Below, one piece after another: positions 54,115 through 62,164 of a DNA stretch of 64,000 nucleotides. Source of the DNA: Amycolatopsis sulphurea (GTDB taxonomy: Bacteria > Actinomycetota > Actinomycetes > Mycobacteriales > Pseudonocardiaceae); contig NZ_PDJK01000002.1 of assembly GCF_002564045.1 (NCBI RefSeq), positions 1-64,000 on the forward strand. The letters are read 5' to 3'. Numbering within the stretch: the stretch's first letter is position 1; the number at the start of each line of letters is the position of its first letter. The position numbers were made by a program, and so were the translations under genes. Below the pieces are notes generated by a model, which saw only the letters and a program-made list of their open reading frames with translations, made no database searches and was not told where the DNA came from.

Positions 54115-54789
54115 TCAGCGGCGGGGCCGCTCGCTCGGGCCGACGTGGTCACGGGCCCATTCGTTGAACCGGCGGACCTGCCGCCAGTGCTTGCGCACCC
54201 GGTCCAGCGCCGCGCGTTCGTGCAGGAAATCGTCCGGCGCCCAGGCCCGGGCCGCGTAGACCGAGCGGTACCGGAGCAGGTCGAGCCGGGGGTGGTCCTC
54301 GGCGTACCCGCGCGGTCGGGATTTGAGCCGGTCGCCCAGGATCTCCCAGCCCTGCTTGCGCAGAGTGGTCAGCATGCCCGCCAGCTCCGGGCCGTGCAGC
54401 TCGGTGTCCACCGCGGTACGGAACCGGGCCAGCTGATCGGGCGCGAGATGGAAGCAGCCGCCGCCTACGCGCAGCCCGGCCGGGCCGACCTCCACGTAGT
54501 ACGCGCCGCCGCCGCGGCCCGCCTCGATCACTCCGCCGCAGTGGGTCTTGTACGGCGTTTTGTCGCGCGCGAACCGCACGTCGCGATACGGCCGGAAGAC
54601 CTTGCCCGCGCCGAATCCCTCGCCGAACTCGGCCTGCAGCTCGCCGAGCAGCGCTTCCATCGGCGCCCGCACGTGCTCCCGGTAGATCGCGACGTGGTCA
54701 TCCCAATAGGGCTTGGAATTGTCCGCGAGCAGCCCGTCGTAGAACTCGACGGCGTGCTCACCGAATCCACTGAACCTCACCTGCCGCAC
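54115..54789 (-). CDS. DUF2461 (TIGR02453) family protein
   Basis: The product is 224 aa from GTG 54789, chosen for the GAGGG six bases upstream; the frame runs into the hairpin element upstream (reading MKGPFTDSESVKGPF), which is clearly not part of the protein. The signature GFGEHAVEFYDGLLADNSKP, WDDHVAIYREHVRAPMEALL, FRPYRDVRFARDKTPYKTHC and GGGAYYVEVGPAGLRVGGG is complete. Function unknown; the family is found across bacteria and fungi. Confidence 0.9.
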   Translation of the reverse strand: MRQVRFSGFGEHAVEFYDGLLADNSKPYWDDHVAIYREHVRAPMEALLGELQAEFGEGFGAGKVFRPYRDVRFARDKTPYKTHCGGVIEAGRGGGAYYVEVGPAGLRVGGGCFHLAPDQLARFRTAVDTELHGPELAGMLTTLRKQGWEILGDRLKSRPRGYAEDHPRLDLLRYRSVYAARAWAPDDFLHERAALDRVRKHWRQVRRFNEWARDHVGPSERPRR

Positions 54790-54812
54790 GATAACCCTCG
54801 GCACCGACAAAA

Positions 54813-54862
54813 CCGTGAAGGGGCCCTTCACGGACTCTGAGTCCGTGAAGGGGCCCTTCACA
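54813..54862. repeat. solo double hairpin of the MITE family, copy F
   Basis: Two CCGTGAAGGGGCCCTTCAC-type hairpins in tandem, joined by GGACTCTGAGTCC, lie between the chitinase stop codon (13 bp away) and the start of the DUF2461 gene. No terminal repeats or target duplication remain. Position suggests it terminates chitinase transcription. Confidence 0.75.
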
Positions 54863-54875
54863 GCATTTCAGCCGG

Positions 54876-56108
<1,233 letters not shown>

Positions 56109-56181
56109 TCCGGCTCCCTTCGGGGAGTCACCTGGTGGTGACGGATCAGGGATGTGAAGTGGGGACGAATTCACCGTAAAG

Positions 56182-56224
56182 TGGTCTGAACCAATCGTCA
56201 ATCCTTCGGAATTGGTTCAGACCA
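56182..56224. promoter_or_regulatory. two DasR-like (dre) sites upstream of the chitinase gene
   Basis: TGGTCTGAACCA at 56182-56193 and TGGTTCAGACCA at 56213-56224 are each close to the DasR consensus (TGGTCTAGACCA). They are exact reverse complements of each other, and with the flanking AT they form a perfect 14-bp inverted repeat around a 15-bp spacer. They lie between the divergent chitinase and ArsR genes. In Streptomyces, DasR represses chitinase genes through such sites. Confidence 0.75.
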
Positions 56225-56293
56225 TAAGGAGGTAGCGTAGCGGCGCACATTCCTTGACAGGCATATGCCCGGCGGGGCAGATTCGCGGAGGTG

Positions 56294-56596
56294 ATGCAGA
56301 CCTTCGACGTGCTCGCCGAGCCCCGCCGCCGGGCGCTTCTCGACCTGCTGCGTGACGGCGAGCGCTCGGTCGGCGAGCTGGTCGCCGAACTGGAGCTGAG
56401 CCAGCCCGCGGTGTCCAAGCACCTGCGCGTGCTGCGCGAGGCCGGGCTGGTCACCGTCCGGGTGGCCGCGCAGCGGCGCTGTTACCGGCTCCGCCCGGAA
56501 CCACTCGCCGAGGTGGACGCCTGGCTCGCGCCGTACCGGCAGTTCTGGTCCGGCCGGCTCGACGAGCTGGAACGCCGGCTGGACGAGAGCGGCTGA
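56294..56596 (+). CDS. ArsR family winged-helix regulator
   Basis: The product is 100 aa from ATG 56294; GTG 56291 is equally open. The winged helix is complete (FDVLAEPRRRALLDLLRDGE, then SVGELVAELELSQPAVSKHL, RVLREAGLVTVRVA) and the C-terminus YRQFWSGRLDELERRLDESG is typical of the SRPBCC-linked subgroup. No SRPBCC gene follows: the next sequence is a peptidase remnant on the other strand, so a partner gene may have been lost. It is divergent from the chitinase gene. Confidence 0.88.
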   Translation: MQTFDVLAEPRRRALLDLLRDGERSVGELVAELELSQPAVSKHLRVLREAGLVTVRVAAQRRCYRLRPEPLAEVDAWLAPYRQFWSGRLDELERRLDESG

Positions 56597-56603
56597 ACCC
56601 GCG

Positions 56604-57075
56604 CTACCCGAGCAGGCGCCGGGTGTGCGGCGACCTGCCGTCGCGCGGCCCGGCCTTCGGCGAGCCAGTCAACGCCCTTGGCGGCGAAGAACGGGTAGTT
56701 CTCCGCGAAGGTGCGCCAGAAGACGTCGAAAGTGGACAGTGCGTCCGACGACGGCTGGGCACGGCATTGCGCGGGCAAGGCGGGCAACCGATGCAGGAAT
56801 CGCACGCCCAGGTCACCATCGAAGCTGAGCATGCGTGCACGACGGTCCACAGTGGCGACAAGGCCTTCGTTGGTGGCGAACGTCGTCCCGTCGCCGGTTC
56901 CGGTGACCGAGCCCGGGAGACAGCTGCCCTCCGTGACGTCGTAGGTGGTCAGCTTCCCGCCGGCCACCTCGATCAGCTGCCGTAGCCGTCAGTGCGCCAG
57001 ACACCGTCCACAGTGGAGTTCACCGGGGGCCGCGACGACGGAGAGCGCGGCCAGGCCCGCCAGGAGGATTCGCAC
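56604..57075 (-). pseudogene. S41-family peptidase, truncated and frameshifted remnant
   Basis: A former secreted peptidase begins at GTG 57075 (VRILLAGLAALSVVAAP, signal peptide-like). The frame is shifted within a C-run near 57030 and again near 56983 (WRTDGYG then QLIEVAGGKLTTYDVTEGSC). It continues as LSTFDVFWRTFAENYPFFAA then KGVDWLAE, which is characteristic of the N-terminal part of S41 tail-specific-protease-like proteins. It then meets a stop at 56604-56606. The PDZ and catalytic parts are absent, so only about 150 of an expected ~450 residues remain. Confidence 0.7.
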
Positions 57076-57137
57076 GAGGGCGACGGTAACGAAACACCGG
57101 GGGCGCACGGAATCCCGCGCGCCCCCGGTACTCAGGC

Positions 57138-57419
57138 CAGGGTCCCGGCAAAGGTGGTCGAGGACCCGTGATCAGCAGACAGAGTCGTGGCTGCCGCGTC
57201 ATCATCGACGGCGCCTGCCATCTCGATCGATCACGCCCGGCAGCAGGCGAAGCGGTGGTGTTCGAGATGCGCGACCACCTGGTGGTGTGTGCCGGACCGG
57301 TTTCGGGTCTGTGAAGGGGCCCTTCACAGACCCTGAGTCCGTGAAGGGCCCCTTCACGGACCTTCACGGACCTCCACGGTCGGCGAAGGGCCCCTCACAC
57401 CGACTTTGCCGACGCCCTG
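57138..57419 (-). mobile_element. MITE-like element, copy E (282 bp, inverted orientation)
   Basis: Read on the minus strand it starts CAGGGCGTCGGCAAAGTCGG; the plus-strand left end is CAGGGTCCCGGCAAAGGTGG. The 10-bp word GGTACTCAGG flanks it at 57127-57136 and 57420-57429. It contains the ~130-bp centre (with GCACACACCACCAGGTGGTC on the minus strand) and two hairpins around 57306-57360. It lies just downstream of the phosphofructokinase gene, where its hairpins could end that transcript. Confidence 0.87.
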
Positions 57420-57456
57420 GGTACTCAGGTGGGGGCAACCCCACTTGAGGAGGTGC

Positions 57457-58482
57457 TCAGCCGAAGAAGACCTCGGCCTCCTCGTAGCGTTCCACCGGCA
57501 CGGTCTTCAGCTCGGCGGTCGCCTCGGACAGCTTCACCCGGACGATGTCGGTGCCCCGCAGCGCCACCATCGTGCCGAAGTCGCCGTCCGCCACCGCGTC
57601 CACCGCGTGCAGGCCGAAACGGGTGGCGAGCACCCGGTCGTAGGCGGTCGGCGTGCCGCCGCGCTGCACGTGCCCGAGCACCACCGCGCGCGATTCCTTG
57701 CCGGTGCGCGTGGCGATCTCGTCCGCCAGCCAGGTGCCGATGCCGCCGAGCCGCACGTGCCCGAACGCGTCCTTCTCGCCGGTCAGCAGCTTCTCCTCGC
57801 CGCCCTCGGGCAGCGCGCCCTCGGCGACCACGATGATCGGCGCGTACTCCTTCTCGAACCGCCGCTCGACCCAGGAGACGACCTGGTCCACGGAGAAGTG
57901 CCGCTCCGGCACCAGGATCACGCTCGCCCCGCCGGCCAGGCCGGAGTGCAGCGCGATCCAGCCCGCGTGCCGACCCATGACCTCGACCACCAGCGCCCGG
58001 TGGTGCGATTCGGCGGTGGTGTGCAGCCGGTCGATCGCCTCGGTGGCGATGGACACCGCGGTGTCGAAACCGAACGTGTAGTCGGTGGCGCCGAGGTCGT
58101 TGTCGATCGTCTTGGGCACGCCGACCACGCCGATGCCGTCGTCGGTGAGCCGCTTCGCCACGCCGAGGGTGTCCTCGCCGCCGATCGCGATCAGCGCGTC
58201 CACGCTCTGGTCGGCGAGGACCCTGCGGATCTTCTCGACGCCGCCGTCGACGTTGTACGGGTTGGTCCGCGAGGAGCGCAGGATGGTGCCCCCGCGGGTG
58301 AGGATGTCCTCGACGTCGGAGAGGCCGAGCGGGCGGCTCTGCCCGGTCAGCGGGCCCTGCCACCCGTTGCGGAAGCCGACGAACTCCCAGTCGTGCACCT
58401 CGATGCCCTTGCGGACCACCGCGCGGATCACCGCGTTCAGGCCGGGGCAGTCACCGCCACCCGTCAGCACACCGACACGCAT
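57457..58482 (-). CDS. 6-phosphofructokinase, PPi-dependent type predicted
   Basis: The product is 341 aa from ATG 58482 (MRVGVLTGGGDCPGLNAVIR). Catalytic residues are in PKTIDND (Asp127, Asp129). The position that decides phosphoryl donor is GGEDT at 101-105: Asp104 replaces the Gly of ATP-dependent enzymes, and Lys124 in PKTIDND replaces the Gly of GTIDND. Both are the marks of pyrophosphate-dependent enzymes such as that of Amycolatopsis methanolica, to which the sequence is very similar overall. The enzyme makes fructose 1,6-bisphosphate reversibly from fructose 6-phosphate and PPi. Divergent from the DAHP synthase transcription unit. Confidence 0.92.
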   Translation of the reverse strand: MRVGVLTGGGDCPGLNAVIRAVVRKGIEVHDWEFVGFRNGWQGPLTGQSRPLGLSDVEDILTRGGTILRSSRTNPYNVDGGVEKIRRVLADQSVDALIAIGGEDTLGVAKRLTDDGIGVVGVPKTIDNDLGATDYTFGFDTAVSIATEAIDRLHTTAESHHRALVVEVMGRHAGWIALHSGLAGGASVILVPERHFSVDQVVSWVERRFEKEYAPIIVVAEGALPEGGEEKLLTGEKDAFGHVRLGGIGTWLADEIATRTGKESRAVVLGHVQRGGTPTAYDRVLATRFGLHAVDAVADGDFGTMVALRGTDIVRVKLSEATAELKTVPVERYEEAEVFFG

Positions 58483-58613
58483 CTGTCGCCTCCGTACTCT
58501 TCTCATGGGGAGATTGGGGTCACAACGCGGCCAGCGTAGCGGGTTTCCTCTGGATCGGTGCAGGCCGTACCACCTGCCGAATCGGTCCGCGGCCGGGGGG
58601 GTGCCGGCTGTGC

Positions 58614-58619
58614 TACGGT
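58614..58619 (+). promoter_or_regulatory. extended -10 box for the DAHP synthase leader transcript
   Basis: TACGGT at 58614-58619, preceded by TGC, matches an extended actinobacterial -10 element. It would place the transcription start at about 58626, exactly at the leader ORF's GTG, giving a leaderless leader-peptide mRNA. No good -35 is evident. Confidence 0.5.
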
Positions 58620-58625
58620 GGCGCC

Positions 58626-58691
58626 GTGCAGCGCTATTTCTGGTTTACGAAGCCGGCCCCGGGTGGGTCTGGCGGCGTGACCCTGCGCTGA
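58626..58691 (+). CDS. aromatic leader peptide of the DAHP synthase gene
   Basis: A 21-codon ORF runs from GTG 58626 to TGA 58689-58691, too short for ordinary gene calling. It begins VQRYFWFTKP, placing Tyr, Phe, Trp and Phe codons in a row at positions 4-7. It ends 78 bp before the ATG of a DAHP synthase, the first enzyme of the aromatic pathway. Such a run of the end products' codons is the hallmark of a ribosome-mediated attenuator. The rest (APGGSGGVTLR) overlaps the proposed pause and antiterminator region. Confidence 0.7.
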   Translation: MQRYFWFTKPAPGGSGGVTLR

Positions 58692-58725
58692 GCCCCACCC
58701 CGAGCCGGAGTAGTTCCCGGCTCGG
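58659..58725 (+). promoter_or_regulatory. candidate transcription attenuator before the DAHP synthase gene
   Basis: Two mutually constraining pairings can be drawn. GGGTGGG at 58661-58667 can pair with CCCACCC at 58694-58700. CCGAGCCGG at 58700-58708 pairs perfectly with 58717-58725 around an 8-nt loop to make a terminator- or sequestering-type hairpin. The shared base at 58700 makes them adjacent or competing. Stalling at the leader's aromatic codons would free the first arm. The fold is by eye only. Confidence 0.5.
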
Positions 58726-58769
58726 CGAGTTCCCCGCGGGCCGGTTCCCCCAGAAAGGACCGCCCGCCC

Positions 58770-59861
58770 ATGCCCATCTCCTCTCTCGCCGCCGCCCCTG
58801 CCGGGACGAGTGCGCTCGATCAGCAGCGGACCACCTCGGTCAGCCCGCTGCTCTCCCCCGCCCTGCTGCGCGAGGAGTTCCCGGCCGACGCCGCGGTGGC
58901 GAAGGTCGTGCGGACCGGGCGCGCGGAGACGGTCGCCGTCCTCGACGGCCGGGACGACCGGCTCGCGGTGATGGTCGGCCCGTGCTCGGTGCACGACCCG
59001 GACGCCGCGCTCGACTACGCGCGCCGGCTGGCCGCGAAGGCCGAGCGGCTGCGTGGCGAGCTGCACATCGTGATGCGTGTGTACTTCGAGAAGCCGCGCA
59101 CCACGCTGGGCTGGAAGGGCCTGATCAACGATCCGGACCTGGACGGCACCTTCGCCGTGAACAAGGGCCTGCGGATCGCGCGGGAGCTGCTGCTCGCGGT
59201 GTCCGCGCTCGGGTTGCCGGTGGGCTGCGAATTCCTCGACCCGATCACCCCGCAGTTCATCGCGGACGTGGTGACCTGGGGCTCGATCGGGGCGCGCACC
59301 GCAGCCAGCCAGGTGCACCGGCAGCTGTGCAGCGCCTTGTCCATGCCGGTCGGGATCAAGAACTCGACCGAGGGCGACGTGCAGGTCGCGGTGGACGCCA
59401 CCCGCGCGGCCGCCGCGTCGCACGTGTTCCCCGGCATCACCCTCGACGGGCTCGCCGCGCTGATGACCACCGCGGGCAACCCGGACTGCCACGTGATCCT
59501 GCGCGGCGGTTCGGCGGGCCCGAACCACGATCCGGCGACGGTGGCCGAGACCCTCGGCAGGCTCGCGAAGGCCGGGCTGCCGCAGCGCCTGGTGGTCGAC
59601 GCCAGCCACGGCAACAGCGGGAAGGACCACGTCCGGCAGGCCGGGGTGGTGCGGGAGCTGGCCGCCCGGATCGCCGGTGGGGAACGCGGTATCGCCGGGC
59701 TGATGCTGGAAAGCAACCTGCTCGCCGGGCGGCAGGACCTGGTGCTCGGACGGGCCGGCGACCTCGCCTACGGCCAGTCGATCACCGATGCGTGCCTGGA
59801 CTGGAACGCCACCGACGACCTGCTGGACACCCTGGCCGCGGCGGTGCGCGAACGCCGGTAA
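58770..59861 (+). CDS. 3-deoxy-7-phosphoheptulonate (DAHP) synthase, class I (AroAI-alpha)
   Basis: The product is 363 aa from ATG 58770, with AGAAAGGA 10 bases upstream. Metal and substrate residues are visible: Cys in MVGPCSVHD, RVYFEKPRTTLGWKGLINDP, His in VVDASHGNSGKDH, Glu in GLMLESNLLAG and Asp in GQSITDACLDW. It joins phosphoenolpyruvate and erythrose 4-phosphate, the committed step to Phe, Tyr and Trp. Actinobacteria often use class II enzymes, and Amycolatopsis is known to hold more than one DAHP synthase. The N-terminal ~35 residues probably carry the feedback-inhibition region. Expression is probably controlled by the leader at 58626. Confidence 0.95.
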   Translation: MPISSLAAAPAGTSALDQQRTTSVSPLLSPALLREEFPADAAVAKVVRTGRAETVAVLDGRDDRLAVMVGPCSVHDPDAALDYARRLAAKAERLRGELHIVMRVYFEKPRTTLGWKGLINDPDLDGTFAVNKGLRIARELLLAVSALGLPVGCEFLDPITPQFIADVVTWGSIGARTAASQVHRQLCSALSMPVGIKNSTEGDVQVAVDATRAAAASHVFPGITLDGLAALMTTAGNPDCHVILRGGSAGPNHDPATVAETLGRLAKAGLPQRLVVDASHGNSGKDHVRQAGVVRELAARIAGGERGIAGLMLESNLLAGRQDLVLGRAGDLAYGQSITDACLDWNATDDLLDTLAAAVRERR

Positions 59862-59979
59862 ATGCGGGACCCCGGCGGATGCACGGCTTTCGCCGGGAGG
59901 CCACAGTGGACATACCGGATGGGCGGACCGCAGATCGCCTCCTCGACCAAGTGAGCCGCCCAGCCACCGCGGCGGTCCA

Positions 59980-60299
59980 CCGAACGGTGAAAAGCCGGGC
60001 ACTACTCGTTCGAGGGATCGCGTTCCGCGCTCCGGAGAGTAATGTTCTGCTCACCGAGAGCATCGATTGCGGACTCGCGGTGTCGCCGGAAAAACCGTGC
60101 ATTCACCCGCGAATCCCGTGACCTGGCACGGCCGTCCCGGAGCAGGGAAGGAAGACGGAGGCATCGAACGTCCGCGATAGCCCGTTCGATGCCTTTTCCC
60201 TGCCCGCGTGCAGACATTTCCACGCGGGTTCGCTCCGGGCGGCCGCAAACCTCACCGTGTCACGAGAGAAAATCCTGTCACGAGAGAAAAGGTATCCCC
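59980..60299 (+). repeat. duplicated upstream region, copy 1
   Basis: This promoter region is clearly homologous to 61170-61461: shared words in the same order include AAAGCCGGGCA, ACTCGTT..GAGGGATC, GAGTAATGTTCTGC, CACCGAGAG, CTCGCGGTGTCGCCGGAAA and TTTTCCCTGC. It ends in a direct repeat TGTCACGAGAGAAAA at 60258-60272 and 60276-60290, the second of which provides the ribosome site. The duplication therefore includes regulation as well as the gene. Confidence 0.75.
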
Positions 60300-60863
60300 A
60301 TGGGATCTCTGTCCCGCATCGGCGGACGGGCATTGGCACTGGCCTGCGCGGCCCTGATCGGTGGCGCCGCGGTGGCCGTGGCCGAACCGGGTGCCGCGCA
60401 TCGGATCATCATCTTCGACGGCACTGTCCAGGCGGTCCAGGAATCGTCGGGCGCCCCCTTTCTCTGCTCGGTCAATCAGGTGCTGCTGGGCCGGTCGCAC
60501 AACGGTGACCAGAACGGCGGCGCCACCTACTACTGCGGCCTGGTCCTCGTCGACGGGCAGCAGGTCACGGTGAGCGCGCCGGTCTGGAGCACCGCGCAGC
60601 AGGAGAGCAATTCCTCCTTCGCCGCCCCGGCTGATCGCGTCCTGGTCGGCCAGGATTCCGCGAACGGGACCACAAGGTACGCGACCGCCACCATGTCCGC
60701 GTGGGGACGCACCGTGCAGCTCGCTTCCCACCGGTGGTCACCGGATCAGAAGGAGAGCAGCAGCTACTCCAAGGGCGGCGACTACGAGGTGATGGTGGGC
60801 CGTCAGCACTCCGGCGACCAGCACGGCCAGACCCGCTACCAGTACGCGAAGGTCGTCGGCTGA
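60300..60863 (+). CDS. secreted protein with GRxHxGDxNG repeats, copy 1
   Basis: The product is 187 aa from ATG 60300 behind GAGAAAAGG. A signal peptide covers residues 1-28 (LALACAALIGGAAVAVAEPG). The mature protein has three related segments: VLLGRSHNGDQNGGATYYCG, VLVGQDSANGTTRYATATM and VMVGRQHSGDQHGQTRYQYA. They are separated by VDGQQVTVSAPVWSTAQQES and AWGRTVQLASHRWSPDQKES, so the fold is probably a small three-bladed or trefoil-like beta structure. Two Cys flank the first repeat. I recognise no enzyme motif. The second repeat lacks the GRxH residues. It is one of a tandem pair with 61462-62043. Confidence 0.85.
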   Translation: MGSLSRIGGRALALACAALIGGAAVAVAEPGAAHRIIIFDGTVQAVQESSGAPFLCSVNQVLLGRSHNGDQNGGATYYCGLVLVDGQQVTVSAPVWSTAQQESNSSFAAPADRVLVGQDSANGTTRYATATMSAWGRTVQLASHRWSPDQKESSSYSKGGDYEVMVGRQHSGDQHGQTRYQYAKVVG

Positions 60864-60868
60864 TCGGA

Positions 60869-60911
60869 GCGTGGCCGTGCGGGTCACGGGCTTCGGCCCG
60901 CACGGCCACGC
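60869..60911. terminator. terminator hairpin after secreted protein copy 1
   Basis: GCGTGGCCGTGCGGG at 60869-60883 pairs with its exact complement at 60897-60911 around a 13-nt loop. It begins 6 bp after the stop codon. The same hairpin follows the second copy. Confidence 0.8.
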
Positions 60912-61169
60912 AGGTTCGGCGGCTCGCACACTCGTGGCGGGCAGATCCGGCCGGGCCGAGGAACCTCGCAGCGGCAGCTTCGGTCGGCACCCGGCCGGCC
61001 GATTACCCACACTCCCAGGTGATAAGCCCGGGAATGTGGTGACTCTCGGCGACGATGGGGCCCGCGTCGGCCCGGAGCGGGCGATGGCCAGCGGCAAGAT
61101 CGACATCGCCGCGGGCGAGCCGCCGCATCGGCGCAGGAAACCGGCACCGGGAAAGAACAGGTGACTCCA

Positions 61170-61461
61170 CCAAACGACGGAAAGCCGGGCATGACTCGTT
61201 TGAGGGATCACATTCCCGCACCCGGCGAGTAATGTTCTGCACACCGAGAGCGGCAACGGCGGGCTCGCGGTGTCGCCGGAAACGGGCATTCCCCTGCGAA
61301 TCCTGTGACCTGACCCTTCCGCCCCGAAATCACAGAAGAGGAGACGGAAGCACCGGACGGGAACTCTGTCCGGTGATTTTCCCTGCGCGCGTGAAGACAT
61401 TCTCACGCGGGCTTTTCCGGCGACTGGCGAAATCAGACTATCACAAGAGAAAAGGAATCCC
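61170..61461 (+). repeat. duplicated upstream region, copy 2
   Basis: This is the counterpart of 59980-60299, diverged by substitutions and small indels. It keeps GAGTAATGTTCTGC, CTCGCGGTGTCGCCGGAAA and the final AAGAGAAAAGGAATCCC ribosome site, but has one rather than two TCACGAGAGAAAA-type words. The preceding stretch 60912-61169 holds no gene. Confidence 0.75.
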
Positions 61462-62043
61462 ATGGGATCTCTGTCCCGTATCGGCCTGCGGGCACTGGCA
61501 CTCGCCTGCACAGCAGGAATTCTCAGCGCCGGCAGCGCCGCGGTGGCAGTAGCCGCACCGAGCACCACCGCCGAGATCATCATCATCGACGGCTATACCC
61601 AGACCGTGAAGGAATCGTCGGGCACTCCCGTCCTCTGCCCGACCAACCAGGTCCTGCTGGGCCGGTCGCACAGCGGTGACGAGAACGGCAACACCACCTA
61701 CTACTGCGGCCTGATCCTCATCGACGGGCAGCAGGTCCGCGTCGGTGCGCCGACCTGGAGCGCCTCGCAGAGGGAAAGCAATTCCTTCTTCGCCGCTCCC
61801 GGCGACCAAGTCCTGGTCGGCCGTCAGCATTCCGGCGACGAGAACGGGAGCACGAGGTACGCGACCGCCACCATGTCCGCGTGGGGACGCACCGTGGAAC
61901 TCACCTCCTACCGGTGGTCGCCGGACCAGAAGGAGAGCAGCAGCTATTCCAAGGCTGGCGACTACGAGGTGATGGTCGGCCGTCAGCACTCCGGCGACGA
62001 AAACGGCCAGACCCGCTACCAGTACGCCAGGATCGTCGACTGA
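61462..62043 (+). CDS. secreted protein with GRxHxGDENG repeats, copy 2
   Basis: The product is 193 aa and is a close paralogue of the protein encoded at 60300. The signal peptide covers residues 1-33 (LALACTAGILSAGSAAVAVA). Its three repeats are more regular: VLLGRSHSGDENGNTTYYCG, VLVGRQHSGDENGSTRYATA and VMVGRQHSGDENGQTRYQYA. The shared acidic GDENG turns could bind calcium or a ligand. It lies before a secreted SGNH hydrolase gene and after its own copy, so three secreted proteins sit in a row. No family name is known to me. Confidence 0.87.
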   Translation: MGSLSRIGLRALALACTAGILSAGSAAVAVAAPSTTAEIIIIDGYTQTVKESSGTPVLCPTNQVLLGRSHSGDENGNTTYYCGLILIDGQQVRVGAPTWSASQRESNSFFAAPGDQVLVGRQHSGDENGSTRYATATMSAWGRTVELTSYRWSPDQKESSSYSKAGDYEVMVGRQHSGDENGQTRYQYARIVD

Positions 62044-62048
62044 GCCGA

Positions 62049-62101
62049 GCGTGGCCGTGCGGGTCATGGGCTCAGGCCCGCACGGCCACGCAGATCCCGC
62101 G
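62049..62101. terminator. terminator hairpin after secreted protein copy 2
   Basis: The same 15-bp arms as at 60869 (GCGTGGCCGTGCGGG, 62049-62063, and complement 62087-62101) follow the second gene by 5 bp, with a longer 23-nt loop. The tandem duplication thus included the terminator. Confidence 0.75.
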
Positions 62102-62164
62102 GCTTCGCGTACGCGGAGAACCCGGGAATTCCCCGTGAAGACCCCCACCTTCAGGAGAAAACTC

